A stretch of DNA of 39,641 nucleotides from Nitrospirota bacterium (GTDB lineage: Bacteria; Nitrospirota; Thermodesulfovibrionia; Thermodesulfovibrionales; UBA6898), in contig JAKAIE010000024.1 in NCBI GenBank assembly GCA_021814475.1, forward strand, positions 1 to 39,641, written 5' to 3'. The position numbers were made by a program, and so were the translations under genes. Shown one piece after another: positions 1 to 8,142 of the stretch (position 1 is the stretch's first letter; every line of letters begins with the position of its first letter). The notes under the pieces were generated by a model. It made no database searches. It had not been told where the DNA came from and was given only the letters and a program-made list of their open reading frames with translations.

Positions 1-662
1 ACGTTTCCCGTGAAGATAAGCTGCCGGGAGAGTTTGATCAGGTCATCGCTTCTCCAGTAGAGAGGACTGAAGCCGGGAAACGCCCACGCGACAAGCCGCG
101 AAATGATGATCGAGGAGATCTCGTAGTAGTCTCCTGTCAGCGCGATAAACGGCGCATAGGCAAGGGGGATCGAGATGCCGAGCCTGATGCTCCCTGAACG
201 CGAAGAGGCTGTTTCGGTCGAGGCCGCCTTCAGGAGCGGTACCCCGGGAAATATAGTGAGGGTGTAAGGGAGAAAGACGGTGATGAGATATGTGAGGTCG
301 TTTCCACGTGTATCGAATCCTTTCAGCTGGCCGGCGTATTCAGAACCCGGAGAGATGAAGGGGAAGATATTTTTGAGGAAGACGGCTCCGTAGATCGGAG
401 ACAGGTCGAGCCTGGTGACTGCGCCTCCGCTGATGACGCACCCGAGGGCGTGGAGCAGTTCATGGACCGGCACATATATCCACCAGGAGAGGAGAAGACA
501 GAGGAAGATAATGCCTGTATTCAGACGTGGAGATTCCCTCAGGCTATGCTCCATGGCGGAGAGGAAATCATTCAAAGGCCGCGACAGTATCCCTGACGGA
601 CTGCGCCGGGTCCTGAGGCTCTGCGGGTCTTGGGAAGTGATGGCAGCGTCCTGCATGATCAT
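1..662 (-). CDS. Partial membrane protein with HExxH motif (putative zincin peptidase, M50/DUF3267-like)
   Basis: An open minus-strand frame enters at about 662 and runs off the left edge, so the C-terminus is missing. A hydrophobic stretch (TGIIFLCLLLSWWIYV) leads straight into PVHELLHALGCVISGGAV. The HELLH at about plus 443-457 is an HExxH zinc-protease motif at a membrane boundary, as in M50/DUF3267-type integral membrane peptidases. Further hydrophobic segments follow (DLTYLITVFLPYTLTIFPGVPLL and LGISIPLAYAPFIALTG). The start is uncertain: ATGs lie at 662 and 656 and neither has a good ribosome-binding site. Codon-like composition continues through the whole frame. The substrate is unknown. 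The family call rests only on the motif and its membrane context. Confidence 0.6.
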   Translation of the reverse strand, partial: MIMQDAAITSQDPQSLRTRRSPSGILSRPLNDFLSAMEHSLRESPRLNTGIIFLCLLLSWWIYVPVHELLHALGCVISGGAVTRLDLSPIYGAVFLKNIFPFISPGSEYAGQLKGFDTRGNDLTYLITVFLPYTLTIFPGVPLLKAASTETASSRSGSIRLGISIPLAYAPFIALTGDYYEISSIIISRLVAWAFPGFSPLYWRSDDLIKLSRQLIFTGN

Positions 663-707
663 GCGTAGGATAACACCGGCGCAGCATCCGGCGCCATCAA
701 ATATCTG

Positions 708-737
708 TTGAGAAAATACGGGGGCAAAAGATACACT
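708..737 (+). promoter_or_regulatory. Probable sigma70-type promoter for the CvfB-like gene
   Basis: TTGAGA at 708-713 and TACACT at 732-737 are separated by 18 bp, 31 bp before the ATG at 769. The same TACACT -10 with an 18-bp spacer occurs before prfC. Called by eye from consensus similarity. Confidence 0.45.
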
Positions 738-768
738 TATTCATGAGACAGGAAGGGCACAGAAGGTT

Positions 769-1215
769 ATGAAGAAAGAGGGTACACCGGTGGAGACGAC
801 ACCTCCCGTCTTCGAAGAGGGCCAGAAGGTGAAACTCGTCATCGGAAACAAGACCGAACTCGGGTATAAGGCCGTTATCAACGATACTGCAGAGGGCATG
901 CTCTACAGGAATGAGGTCTTTCAGAAGCTGAAGAAGGGCGACAGTGTCGTCGGGTTCATCAAGAAGGTGCGGGAAGACGGAAAGATCGACCTCTGCCTTC
1001 AGTGGTCCGGGCCTGAAAAGGTCGACGAGGTCTCCCAGAAGATCCTCGACCAGCTGAAGGGGAGCGACGGGTTCCTCCCCGTGACGGACAAGACCCCTCC
1101 CCATATCATCTACAGCCTTTTCGGGGTGAGCAAAAAGACGTATAAAAAGGCGGTAGGCGGCCTGTATAAAAAAAGGCTTATCCTTATCGGAGAAGACGGT
1201 ATCAGGCTGGCCTAG
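769..1215 (+). CDS. Short CvfB/YitL-like S1 and winged-helix RNA-binding protein
   Basis: 148 residues. Roughly residues 15-85 look like an S1-type OB fold (GQKVKLVIGNKTELGYKAVINDTAEGML, then GDSVVGFIKKVREDGKIDLCLQ). The C-terminal ~60 residues match the winged helix that ends CvfB/YitL proteins (GFLPVTDKTPPHIIYSLFGVSKKTYKKAVGGLYKKRLI). Full-length CvfB proteins are about 280 residues with several S1 modules, so this is a minimal version with one S1 unit plus the winged helix. AGAAGG just upstream of ATG 769 supports the start. CvfB homologues bind RNA and affect gene expression; the specific role here is inferred only from family. The gene is monocistronic, with prfC starting 114 bp downstream behind its own promoter. 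Confidence 0.75.
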   Translation: MKKEGTPVETTPPVFEEGQKVKLVIGNKTELGYKAVINDTAEGMLYRNEVFQKLKKGDSVVGFIKKVREDGKIDLCLQWSGPEKVDEVSQKILDQLKGSDGFLPVTDKTPPHIIYSLFGVSKKTYKKAVGGLYKKRLILIGEDGIRLA

Positions 1216-1249
1216 CCTGTTTTCTCAATTGCTCCGCTTTCTCCTGAAC

Positions 1250-1279
1250 TTGCCCTGTTTACCGCTTTCAGGCTACACT
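1250..1279 (+). promoter_or_regulatory. Probable promoter of prfC
   Basis: TTGCCC (1250-1255), an 18-bp spacer and TACACT (1274-1279) lie about 50 bp before the prfC ATG. The expected transcript start is near 1286, leaving a leader that contains the AAGAGGTG ribosome-binding site. Confidence 0.45.
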
Positions 1280-1329
1280 AATATGTTGTGCTGCGACGTA
1301 TTCCGATTTGAAGAAGAGGTGTATATCCC

Positions 1330-2940
1330 ATGTATTCTGAAGAAATAAACAAAAGAAGGACCTTTGCGATCATCAGCCACCCGGATGCCGGTAAGACGAC
1401 GCTTACCGAGAAACTGCTGCTCTTCGGCGGCGCGATCCAGACCGCAGGCGCGGTGAAGTCGAACAAGATCAAAAAGGGCACTTCTTCCGATTTCATGGAG
1501 ATAGAGCGGCAGAGGGGCATCTCGGTCGCCACCTCAGTGATGAATTTCGAATACAACGGCAGGAAGATAAACCTCCTGGATACCCCCGGCCACAAGGACT
1601 TTGCGGAAGACGTCTACCGCACGCTCACCGCGGTCGACAGCGTGATCATCGTGGTCGACTGCGTCAAGGGCGTAGAGGAGCAGACCGAAAGGCTGATGGA
1701 GGTCTGCAGGATGCGGAAGACCCCGGTCATTGTTTTTATCAACAAGCTCGACCGCGAGGGCAAAAGACCCTTCGAGCTCCTCGACGAGATAGAATCAAAA
1801 CTCCGTATAAAGGTGCGCCCGCTCAGCTGGCCTATCAGTATGGGTATGTCCTTCAAGGGCGTCTACAACCTCTTTCACAAGAGCCTAAACCTCTTCCGTC
1901 CGGGGGGGACGACGGTCGCCGAAGAGGTGCTGGCTGTCGATGATATCGAAGACGGCATCCTAGACGAGAGGCTGGGCGAGTTTGCTGCCCAGCTGCGCGA
2001 GGACGTGGCGCTGATCGACGGAGTCTACGAACCTTTTGAGCAAAACGCCTACCTGGCTGCTGACCTTGCCCCTGTCTTTTTCGGCAGCGCGGTCAATAAC
2101 TTCGGGGTGAAGGAGCTGCTCGACACGTTTACGACGATTGCGCCGCCTCCGCGGGGCAGGGAGACAGACCTCCGTCCGGTCGATCCGTCTGAACAGAACT
2201 TCAGCGGGTTCGTCTTCAAGATACACGCGAACATAGACCCCCGCCACCGCGACAGGATAGCCTTTCTCAGGATATGCTCGGGGAAATTCGAGAGAAACAA
2301 GTTCTTTCACCATGTGCGGCTCGGCAAGGAGTTCAAGTTCAGGAGCCCCGCCAGTTTCCTGGCCCAGGAAAAGAGCCTCATAGAGGAGGCCTATCCTGGC
2401 GATGTGATCGGGCTGTACGATACCGGCAACTTCAAGATCGGCGACACGCTCACCGAGGGCGAGAAGATCATGTTCCATGGCATCCCGAGCTTTTCTCCCG
2501 AGGTCTTCAGGGAGGTGCTCAATACAGATCCGATGAGGTCCAAGCAGCTCGAAAAGGGTCTGGAACAGCTGACCGATGAAGGCGTTGCGCAGCTTTTTCT
2601 GAAGAAGCACGGAAACAGGAGGGTCGTCGGCACGGTCGGAGAGCTGCAGTTCGACGTGATCCAGTACCGTCTCCTCCAGGAGTACGGCGCGTCGTGCCGT
2701 TTTATCCCTCTGAGTTACAACAAGGCCTGCTGGCTGACTGTGAAGGACAACAAGAAGATGGCGGAGTTCGGCAGGTTCCGGTCTGAGCACCTCTATACCG
2801 ACAAGGACGGCAACCTGGTCTATTTCTCCGAATCCGACTGGACTCTCCAGAGGATGAGGGAGGAATACCCGGAGATCGAATTCCACTTCAGCTCCGAGAT
2901 CAACACCGGCAGGCCCGGCCTCAAGGCCCGCATCGCCTGA
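1330..2940 (+). CDS. prfC: Peptide chain release factor 3 (RF3 GTPase)
   Basis: 536 residues, close to the usual ~530. RF3 is a translational GTPase that removes RF1/RF2 from the ribosome after peptide release. The G-domain signatures are all visible: P-loop HPDAGKTT near residue 17, the switch I region GISVATSV, G3 DTPGHKDF and G4 NKLDREG. These are followed by the RF3-specific domains, including [14 protein letters not shown] and [17 protein letters not shown] segments typical of RF3 rather than EF-G. The purine-rich AAGAAGAGGTG about 10 nt upstream fixes the ATG. It stands alone and ends 20 bp before the hairpin of a terminator that serves the opposite strand. No missing GTPase residue was seen. 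Confidence 0.97.
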   Translation: MYSEEINKRRTFAIISHPDAGKTTLTEKLLLFGGAIQTAGAVKSNKIKKGTSSDFMEIERQRGISVATSVMNFEYNGRKINLLDTPGHKDFAEDVYRTLTAVDSVIIVVDCVKGVEEQTERLMEVCRMRKTPVIVFINKLDREGKRPFELLDEIESKLRIKVRPLSWPISMGMSFKGVYNLFHKSLNLFRPGGTTVAEEVLAVDDIEDGILDERLGEFAAQLREDVALIDGVYEPFEQNAYLAADLAPVFFGSAVNNFGVKELLDTFTTIAPPPRGRETDLRPVDPSEQNFSGFVFKIHANIDPRHRDRIAFLRICSGKFERNKFFHHVRLGKEFKFRSPASFLAQEKSLIEEAYPGDVIGLYDTGNFKIGDTLTEGEKIMFHGIPSFSPEVFREVLNTDPMRSKQLEKGLEQLTDEGVAQLFLKKHGNRRVVGTVGELQFDVIQYRLLQEYGASCRFIPLSYNKACWLTVKDNKKMAEFGRFRSEHLYTDKDGNLVYFSESDWTLQRMREEYPEIEFHFSSEINTGRPGLKARIA

Positions 2941-2952
2941 CCTGGCGTATTT

Positions 2953-2990
2953 AAAAAAACGGCGGGAAACCTCGTCCGGTTGTCCCGCCG
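2953..2990 (-). terminator. Rho-independent terminator of the secreted-protein gene
   Basis: Inverted repeat CGGCGGGA (2960-2967) and TCCCGCCG (2983-2990), followed on the minus strand by seven T residues (2953-2959). It lies just past the stop of the minus-strand gene ending at 3039 and also sits right after prfC on the other strand. Confidence 0.8.
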
Positions 2991-3038
2991 CTGTCCTGTC
3001 AACTGTAATGCATCAGGGCTGCTGACCGCCGCCGCGCA

Positions 3039-3575
3039 TCAGCGATGGTCCCCGCGATCGCCGGGTCTGCCCCCATGGTCTCCGGGTCTGCCGTCACGGT
3101 CTCCGGGGCCACCCCTGTGGCCGTCCCTTCCGTCATGCCTCCTGTCCCTCCATCCTTCATCTCTCTCCCAATATTTGTTCCTCTCCCAGGCCCGCCAGTT
3201 CCTGTGAAATTCGCCATACGGGATATGCTTGCGGTCGCCATAGAGATTACGATAGTCGTGAGGCAGCCCGATCAGCGGCCGGGGCACGTACCTCGGCCCA
3301 ATGTGGTTCCACGGTCCGTTATAGGCCCGCGACCTGAACCAGCGTCCCTCATACGGCCGGTACCAGTAGCCGTTGTAAAAAAGGATATCGAGGTCGATGC
3401 CGGGAACAAAGTAGGCATAAGTCCCGGGGATTACCACGAGAGGCGGCGGTTCCTGAAACTCGTATGCCGGAATACCTATGTTGACACCCACGCTGATCCC
3501 TGCATCACTCCTTGCCGGAAGACCGGTCAGTGCCAGAAGCACTGCAAGACCCATCACTACCACTGTCTTTTTCAT
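3039..3575 (-). CDS. Secreted protein with aromatic-rich middle and Gly/Arg/Asp-rich tail
   Basis: 178 residues with a clear signal peptide (MKKTVVVMGLAVLLALTGLPARSDA). The mature middle part is rich in Tyr/Trp/Pro (YWYRPYEGRWFRSRAYNGPW), a type seen in many small exported proteins of Deltaproteobacteria and Nitrospirota with no assigned function. The last ~35 residues are a low-complexity tail of HDGRDG, GGPGDRDG and RPGDHGG units. AAGGAGGA before the ATG is a strong ribosome-binding site. It lies 84 bp downstream of the dienelactone hydrolase gene on the same strand, possibly cotranscribed, and ends at a terminator. An envelope or surface role is likely from the signal peptide; nothing more specific can be said. 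Confidence 0.8.
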   Translation of the reverse strand: MKKTVVVMGLAVLLALTGLPARSDAGISVGVNIGIPAYEFQEPPPLVVIPGTYAYFVPGIDLDILFYNGYWYRPYEGRWFRSRAYNGPWNHIGPRYVPRPLIGLPHDYRNLYGDRKHIPYGEFHRNWRAWERNKYWERDEGWRDRRHDGRDGHRGGPGDRDGRPGDHGGRPGDRGDHR

Positions 3576-3659
3576 CCTGGTATCCTCCTTTTGCTGATTT
3601 CACACCATGCCGCTTACAGTATCCGCAATCGGCTTGAAGAAAATATGAAGGCCCCGGCC

Positions 3660-4466
3660 CTATTTCGTAAAGATTGTCTTCAGGAACTTTTTGAGTTCGT
3701 CCCAGGATTTCCTGTCCGCCTCCGCATTATAGGCGAGCGGCAGGTTGAACTTCTTTGCGTACGCGTCAGCGTCGGGGTTCGTAAAGCTGTGCTTCGCCCC
3801 GGGGTAGGTGATGAAGGTCATGTCCGCGCCCGCATCCTTCATCTCTTGCCTGAACGCCTCGATCTGTTGGGGCGTGGTAAACGTGTCGTCCCCTCCGTTG
3901 AGGACGAGAATTTTTGCCTTTATACTCCCCGGTTGAGCCGGTTTTACAGCGGCCAGGCCTCCATGGAAGCTGGCCACTCCTTTAAGGTCGACCCCCTGTC
4001 TTGCCATGTTCAGGACGACGCCTCCGCCGAAGCAGTATCCTATTGCTGCGATATTCGCGGGATCGACCGAACGTTGTTTTTTCAGAAAATCCATAGCCGC
4101 CAGGAACCGTGCCTTCGCCACATCGAAGTTTTTCATCAGCTCCGACGAGAATTTTCCGGCATCATCAGGGTGGACCGCCTGCCTGCCTTCTCCGTACATA
4201 TCGAGGGCAAGCGCCACATAGCCCAGTTCTGCCAGCATCCTGGCGCGTCTCCTGGCGTAGTCATTGAGTCCCCACCATTCGTGGACAACGAGTATCCCCG
4301 GCCGTTTTCCCTTAAGACCGGCGTCGTAGGCGAGATATCCCTTCATGGTAACGCCGCCTGAACTGTACTCGACGACTTTATGCGTGACCTTTGCCTCTGC
4401 CGGCGCAGATTCCGCAAAAAGCACTATCATCCCTATCACCGCAGCAACGGATAAAAATATCTTCAT
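3660..4466 (-). CDS. Exported dienelactone hydrolase family protein
   Basis: 268 residues with an N-terminal signal peptide (MKIFLSVAAVIGMIVLFAESAPAEA), so probably periplasmic. It has the alpha/beta-hydrolase fold of the dienelactone hydrolase (carboxymethylenebutenolidase) family. The Cys nucleophile sits in GYCFGG (C145), the acid in GGDDTFTT (D193/D194) and the His in GAKHSF (H226). The oxyanion region VHEWWGLNDY is also typical. Many exported DLH-like proteins act on unknown esters or lactones rather than on chlorocatechol intermediates, and no aromatic-degradation genes are nearby, so the substrate is open. Confidence 0.9.
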   Translation of the reverse strand: MKIFLSVAAVIGMIVLFAESAPAEAKVTHKVVEYSSGGVTMKGYLAYDAGLKGKRPGILVVHEWWGLNDYARRRARMLAELGYVALALDMYGEGRQAVHPDDAGKFSSELMKNFDVAKARFLAAMDFLKKQRSVDPANIAAIGYCFGGGVVLNMARQGVDLKGVASFHGGLAAVKPAQPGSIKAKILVLNGGDDTFTTPQQIEAFRQEMKDAGADMTFITYPGAKHSFTNPDADAYAKKFNLPLAYNAEADRKSWDELKKFLKTIFTK

Positions 4467-4607
4467 GACTACATCCCTGAAACAGTATTCGATGCAGGCG
4501 CAGGCAGATCGTTGCCAGCAATTACAGTATAGAAGACTTGCAGGGGGTCTGCAACCGGCGGCAGAGAGTAGGAGATGGCAAACAGGTGAAGCCTGTGCGC
4601 ACGCAGC

Positions 4608-4817
4608 TTACCTGGGCACAATGCAATCGTATCGCTTCTTCCTTCGCAGCCCGATCATTGTGCATGGACGCGAGCAGAACCTGCTCAGATATTCGTATCC
4701 GTTTTTCCGGGGATGATATTTATTCCCGCAGGCATCGCAAACCTTGATAATTGACAGGTTCCTCCACGACTCCTGGCCGGGGATCTCTTCAGCTTTCACT
4801 TTTCTGTTTTTTGCCAA
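4608..4817 (-). CDS. Small Zn-finger protein of unknown function
   Basis: A short basic protein with CDACGNKYHPRKNGY followed by RFCSRPC, a four-Cys arrangement (CxxC...CxxxC) that suggests a zinc ribbon, and a basic C-terminus (GLRRKKRYD). The start chosen is the TTG at 4817, because AAGGAGG lies immediately upstream at 4822-4828; a GTG at 4820 is equally close. The frame also extends to a TTG at 4883 that overlaps the stop of the upstream membrane-protein gene (TTGA), which would give 91 residues by translational coupling. It follows the DUF347 gene on the same strand and is probably in the same transcript. Nucleic-acid binding is a guess from the zinc motif. Confidence 0.6.
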   Translation of the reverse strand: MAKNRKVKAEEIPGQESWRNLSIIKVCDACGNKYHPRKNGYEYLSRFCSRPCTMIGLRRKKRYDCIVPR

Positions 4818-4879
4818 CACGCCTCCTTCTAACCCGATCTGGACGGATTTGTTATTGCGCGGCGTCTCCCCGGTAAAGA

Positions 4880-5695
4880 TCAATCTGTGCGATCGCCTTC
4901 TCCTGCAATAGCCCCTGCATTCCCTTCCCGCTGGATTTTATTCTGAATGAGTGTCAGATAGACAACCAGTCCCGTAATAGTCAGCAGATACAGTATGCTT
5001 ATCGTGGCGGCACCCAATCCCAACCCCCCGTTGGCGGCCGACTGGGTGAGCAAATCTCCGCATGATGCGCCGAGAGGGCGGGTCAAAATGTATGCCAGCC
5101 AGAATGTGGCAATTGCGTTCACGCGGAACCGATAATGCGCAACGGTTACTGCCCCTATGAGAACAGAAAATACGAGAGCGGATACTGCATAACCTAAACG
5201 CAAGCCTTCCGCCGAAAGATCGCCTGCCGCTGTCCCCAGCGCAAATGTGAACAAAATCGCAACCCAGTAATATAATTCACGCTTCAATGTATAGATGGAG
5301 TGTATTGAGAGGGTTTTTTCGCTCCTATACCAAAGCGCAAAAATTGATGCGGTAGCAAAACCAAAGATTGTAGTGGTTAACTGCAACGGAACTCCGAAGT
5401 TGTCCACCAAATTGTCCGTAATAAGAGTTCCCACAATGCTGATCAGGACAACCGTTGTCCAATAAATCCACGGAACGTATTTTCTTGAGCGAAGCTGAAT
5501 AAACAGGGAGACGGCCAAAAGGCCTCCCATGATGAAAGAGGTGCCGGTCAGTCCTAATCCGAGGTTTGCTGAAAGAAAGTCCGCTGCGGTCTCGCCGATG
5601 GTCGTCCCCATCACCTTGATTGCCCAAAAAATAATAGTAACTTCCGGAACCTTGCTGAGCATCTGTGCGTTGTCTTTGCCGCGTGCCGCGTTCAT
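4880..5695 (-). CDS. DUF347/COG4705-type integral membrane protein
   Basis: 271 residues, almost entirely hydrophobic helices. It has four weakly repeated modules with an acidic signature: KVMGTTIGETAADFLS, VGTLITDNLVDN, LGTAAGDLSAEGL and RPLGASCGDLLTQ. This repeat pattern is that of the uncharacterised membrane-anchored COG4705/DUF347 family, often encoded beside two-component systems. The conserved acidic residues in membrane segments would suit ion or metal transport, but no activity can be assigned from sequence. The gene diverges from the OmpR-type regulator at 5802, and a TGTAAG direct repeat with a -10 box precedes it (5758-5790), so control by that regulator is likely. Confidence 0.85.
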   Translation of the reverse strand: MNAARGKDNAQMLSKVPEVTIIFWAIKVMGTTIGETAADFLSANLGLGLTGTSFIMGGLLAVSLFIQLRSRKYVPWIYWTTVVLISIVGTLITDNLVDNFGVPLQLTTTIFGFATASIFALWYRSEKTLSIHSIYTLKRELYYWVAILFTFALGTAAGDLSAEGLRLGYAVSALVFSVLIGAVTVAHYRFRVNAIATFWLAYILTRPLGASCGDLLTQSAANGGLGLGAATISILYLLTITGLVVYLTLIQNKIQREGNAGAIAGEGDRTD

Positions 5696-5757
5696 TGTGA
5701 TGCCTCCCGGGGGTTTTCTGCCTGTCGCCTCTCAGTAAAGCGACTAATCACTGTGAT

Positions 5758-5790
5758 AATATACAGAAAGATGCTTACATGAATCTTACA
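5758..5790 (-). promoter_or_regulatory. Tandem TGTAAG operator and promoter for the DUF347 gene; overlaps the regulator's own promoter
   Basis: Read on the minus strand: TGTAAG (5790-5785), five bases, TGTAAG (5779-5774), ten bases, then a -10 TATATT (5763-5758). The two half-sites are 11 bp apart, one helical turn, as expected for an OmpR/PhoB-type dimer that substitutes for a -35 box. On the plus strand an extended -10 (TGTGATAAT, 5752-5760) could drive the regulator gene, which would place this operator just downstream of its start and suggest autorepression. An identical arrangement occurs at 8050-8082. Confidence 0.65.
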
Positions 5791-5801
5791 AGGATTGTTT
5801 C

Positions 5802-6476
5802 ATGCGGCTGTTAATAGTTGAGGACGACCCCATACTGGCGGATGGCCTTGTGCGTTCCATGGAGGAGTGTGGCTACGTTACGGACTGGGTAGCCAATGGT
5901 GAGGATGCGGACAATGTCCTCAGGCAGGAGCTCCACGACCTTCTCATACTCGATCTCGGTCTGCCACGCATTAATGGTATCCAGATACTGGAGCGTCTGC
6001 GGAGCCGCAAGAACAAAATACCGGTTTTAATCATTACGGCAAAGGGCGCGCTGGAAGACAGGATACGGGGGCTGGATCTTGGGGCCGATGATTATCTGCC
6101 GAAGCCCTTTGATCTTCCTGAGCTTGAGGCGCGTGTCAGGGCGCTAATCCGGCGCGTTCACGGCAATGGTATTAATGAGCTGACTATGGGTGCGCTATGC
6201 TTTGATACGAAGGGCAGGCGCATAACCGTCGAAGGGAAACCTCTGGATCTTTCTGATCGTGAAATGAGCGTCTTTGAAACCCTGCTGCGGCGGGCCGGAA
6301 AAGTCGTCAGCAAGGAGCAGATACTGGAAAGCCTGTGTAACTGGAATGAAGAAGTCAGTGACAACGCGATTGAGGTATACATACACCGGCTGCGAAAGAA
6401 ACTCGGCGCCTGCCGAATTGTCATTCGAACCGTTCGCGGTCTTGGGTATCTGATGGATCCGATGGGCGATGACTAA
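5802..6476 (+). CDS. OmpR/PhoB-family response regulator (QseB/PmrA-like)
   Basis: 224 residues. The receiver domain (about 1-115) has acidic residues EDD near the start, the phosphoacceptor Asp in HDLLILDLGLPRING and the Lys in DDYLPKPFDLPEL. The C-terminal winged-helix trans_reg_C domain (about 125-220) ends in VSDNAIEVYIHRLRKKLG and IRTVRGLGYLM. AAGGA 8 nt before the ATG supports the start. It overlaps the histidine kinase by 8 bp, so the pair is translationally coupled. It probably binds the TGTAAG direct repeats at 5774-5790 and 8050-8066, controlling the DUF347 gene, itself and the metabolic operon starting at 8143. The target sites are an inference from position and repeat geometry. 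Confidence 0.95.
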   Translation: MRLLIVEDDPILADGLVRSMEECGYVTDWVANGEDADNVLRQELHDLLILDLGLPRINGIQILERLRSRKNKIPVLIITAKGALEDRIRGLDLGADDYLPKPFDLPELEARVRALIRRVHGNGINELTMGALCFDTKGRRITVEGKPLDLSDREMSVFETLLRRAGKVVSKEQILESLCNWNEEVSDNAIEVYIHRLRKKLGACRIVIRTVRGLGYLMDPMGDD

Positions 6477-7857
6477 AACGATAACGCTGAGAAAAAAACT
6501 GCTTGTATGGCTCTTGTTTCCGATGTTGATTCTGCTCCTGACAAGTACCCTCCTGATGTACTATCTCGCTTTCGGTTTTGTTGATTATGCATACGATTAT
6601 GCATTGCTGGATTCCACTGACGACCTCGGAGGTCAAATTGTTAACAAGGGAGGCAGGCCATCATTAGAACTTTCGGAGTCTGCCCGGCGGATGTTTCTGG
6701 CGGATGAGTTTGATAAGATCTATTTCAATATTATCGACAAGGATGGCAGGCTTGTCGCGGGGGACGCTGATTTGCCGTCTCCCTCTAATTCAGAGAGATT
6801 GGATTTTGCATTCCGTGACGGATCATTGCGGGGCCAGAGGGTACGCATTGCATCCCGTCTTTTTCCGCTGCGGGGATTGCCGGCAGACCAATATGTCGTG
6901 ATCCAGGTTGCGGAGACACTCAACAGACGCAAGGCGTTAGCCAACCGGGTGATAACCGCTCTGGTATTGCCACAGGTTCTGTTGATTGTGGTAGCGGCTG
7001 CTGTCGTATGGATCGGCATCAAGAAAGGGCTGGAGCCGCTGGACCGCCTGCGCGGGGAAATATCGGCGCGTTCTCACAAGGACCTAAGCCCTGTTGAGGA
7101 GAGCAATACGCCCGAGGAAGTTCGTCCTATAATCCGGGAGATTAACGAACTCATGAAACGTTTAGGGAAGACCCTGGATGCGCAGCAGCGGTTTGTCGCC
7201 GATGCGGCGCATCAGCTCAGGACGCCGCTTGCAGGGCTCAAAACTCAGACAGCCCTGGCGCTGAGGCAGACCGATCCGAAAAATCTCCGGCATTCCCTGA
7301 ACCAGATTAATGCAAGTACTGACCAGTCAATCCGCCTTGTGAACCAGATGCTCCTCCTGGCGCAAGTCGAACATGTCTCGGAGAATCTGCCGGAACTCAG
7401 CGAACTGGATCTCCACAAGATTGTCAGGGATGTCACCACGGAATGGGTTCCTTTCGCGCTGAAGAGGAATGTGGATCTCGGTTATGAAGGACTTGACCAT
7501 GCCGCCGCCATCAACGGAGACCTGGTGAGCATCAGGATGATGATAGATAATCTTCTTGATAACGCCATAAAGTACTCGCCGGCAGGCGGAAAGATTACAA
7601 CCAGACTTGAGACGTGTGAGGATTCTGTAATCCTGACTGTGGAGGATAATGGTGTTGGCATCCCCCCTGAGGAGAGGCAGTCGGTCTTTCAGCGGTTTTA
7701 TCGCATTGTGGACAACCCGGTTTCAGGGAGCGGACTCGGTTTGTCGATAGCAGGTGAAATTGCACGCGCACACGAGGCCCGTATTTCCATAGAGGATCCC
7801 GAGGGACATCAGGGAACTTCCGTGAAAGTTTCCTTCCCCCGAGGCGTCATTGCATAA
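6469..7857 (+). CDS. Membrane sensor histidine kinase (QseC/TctE/PmrB-like)
   Basis: 462 residues. TM1 is LLVWLLFPMLILLLTSTLLMYYLAFGF (about 11-37), followed by a ~115-residue extracytoplasmic TctE-N-type sensor region and TM2 VITALVLPQVLLIVVAAAVVWIGI (about 160-183). The HisKA H-box DAAHQLRTPLAGLKTQT carries the phosphorylated His. The HATPase_c domain has the N-box NLLDNAIKYSP, G1 DNGVGIP and G2 SGSGLGLSI. It partners the response regulator with which it overlaps. The signal is unknown; related kinases respond to metals, cationic peptides, tricarboxylates or envelope stress. Confidence 0.94.
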   Translation: MTKTITLRKKLLVWLLFPMLILLLTSTLLMYYLAFGFVDYAYDYALLDSTDDLGGQIVNKGGRPSLELSESARRMFLADEFDKIYFNIIDKDGRLVAGDADLPSPSNSERLDFAFRDGSLRGQRVRIASRLFPLRGLPADQYVVIQVAETLNRRKALANRVITALVLPQVLLIVVAAAVVWIGIKKGLEPLDRLRGEISARSHKDLSPVEESNTPEEVRPIIREINELMKRLGKTLDAQQRFVADAAHQLRTPLAGLKTQTALALRQTDPKNLRHSLNQINASTDQSIRLVNQMLLLAQVEHVSENLPELSELDLHKIVRDVTTEWVPFALKRNVDLGYEGLDHAAAINGDLVSIRMMIDNLLDNAIKYSPAGGKITTRLETCEDSVILTVEDNGVGIPPEERQSVFQRFYRIVDNPVSGSGLGLSIAGEIARAHEARISIEDPEGHQGTSVKVSFPRGVIA

Positions 7858-8049
7858 CATGGGCCGAACTTCCTCCGCTCACAGGCGGGAGTTGCGGAAT
7901 AATCCTTTCGTCCGCGCAGTTGGGTGATCTCTGCTTAGGCGCCGTCAGTGCCCGGCCCGGGACATAGTCGCATTGCTTCGCCGGATGCGCAGAAAATCCT
8001 GCTTGAAATGACCCATGGCCGATGAGCTGACAGCGGCGGCGATCGTCCA

Positions 8050-8082
8050 TGTAAGGTTTCTGTAAGGTTCGTTATGTACTCT
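8050..8082 (+). promoter_or_regulatory. Tandem TGTAAG operator and promoter for the HAD-aminotransferase operon
   Basis: TGTAAG at 8050-8055 and 8061-8066 (11-bp phase), ten bases, then a TACTCT -10 at 8077-8082. Half-site, spacing and distance to the -10 are the same as in the promoter of the DUF347 gene. The predicted transcript start (~8089) lies downstream of an ATG at 8074, which argues that translation really begins at 8143. The rest of 7858-8142 shows no further feature I can support. Confidence 0.65.
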
Positions 8083-8142
8083 ATAGCAGAAGCACGAAAC
8101 AGGGTGATTCAGCGTGAAAAAAGAAGGCTGGTGACGGGCAGG

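Noticed and set aside
1960..2886. 308-residue minus-strand open frame
   Set aside because: Antisense shadow of prfC, which is intact and conserved.
3045..4361. 438-residue plus-strand open frame
   Set aside because: Lies opposite the secreted protein and the dienelactone hydrolase, both well supported; composition is that of reverse-complement codons.
8074..8142. ATG at 8074 as start of the HAD phosphatase
   Set aside because: The predicted -10 box (8077-8082) overlaps it and the HAD motif I would sit unusually far from the N-terminus; ATG 8143 fits better.
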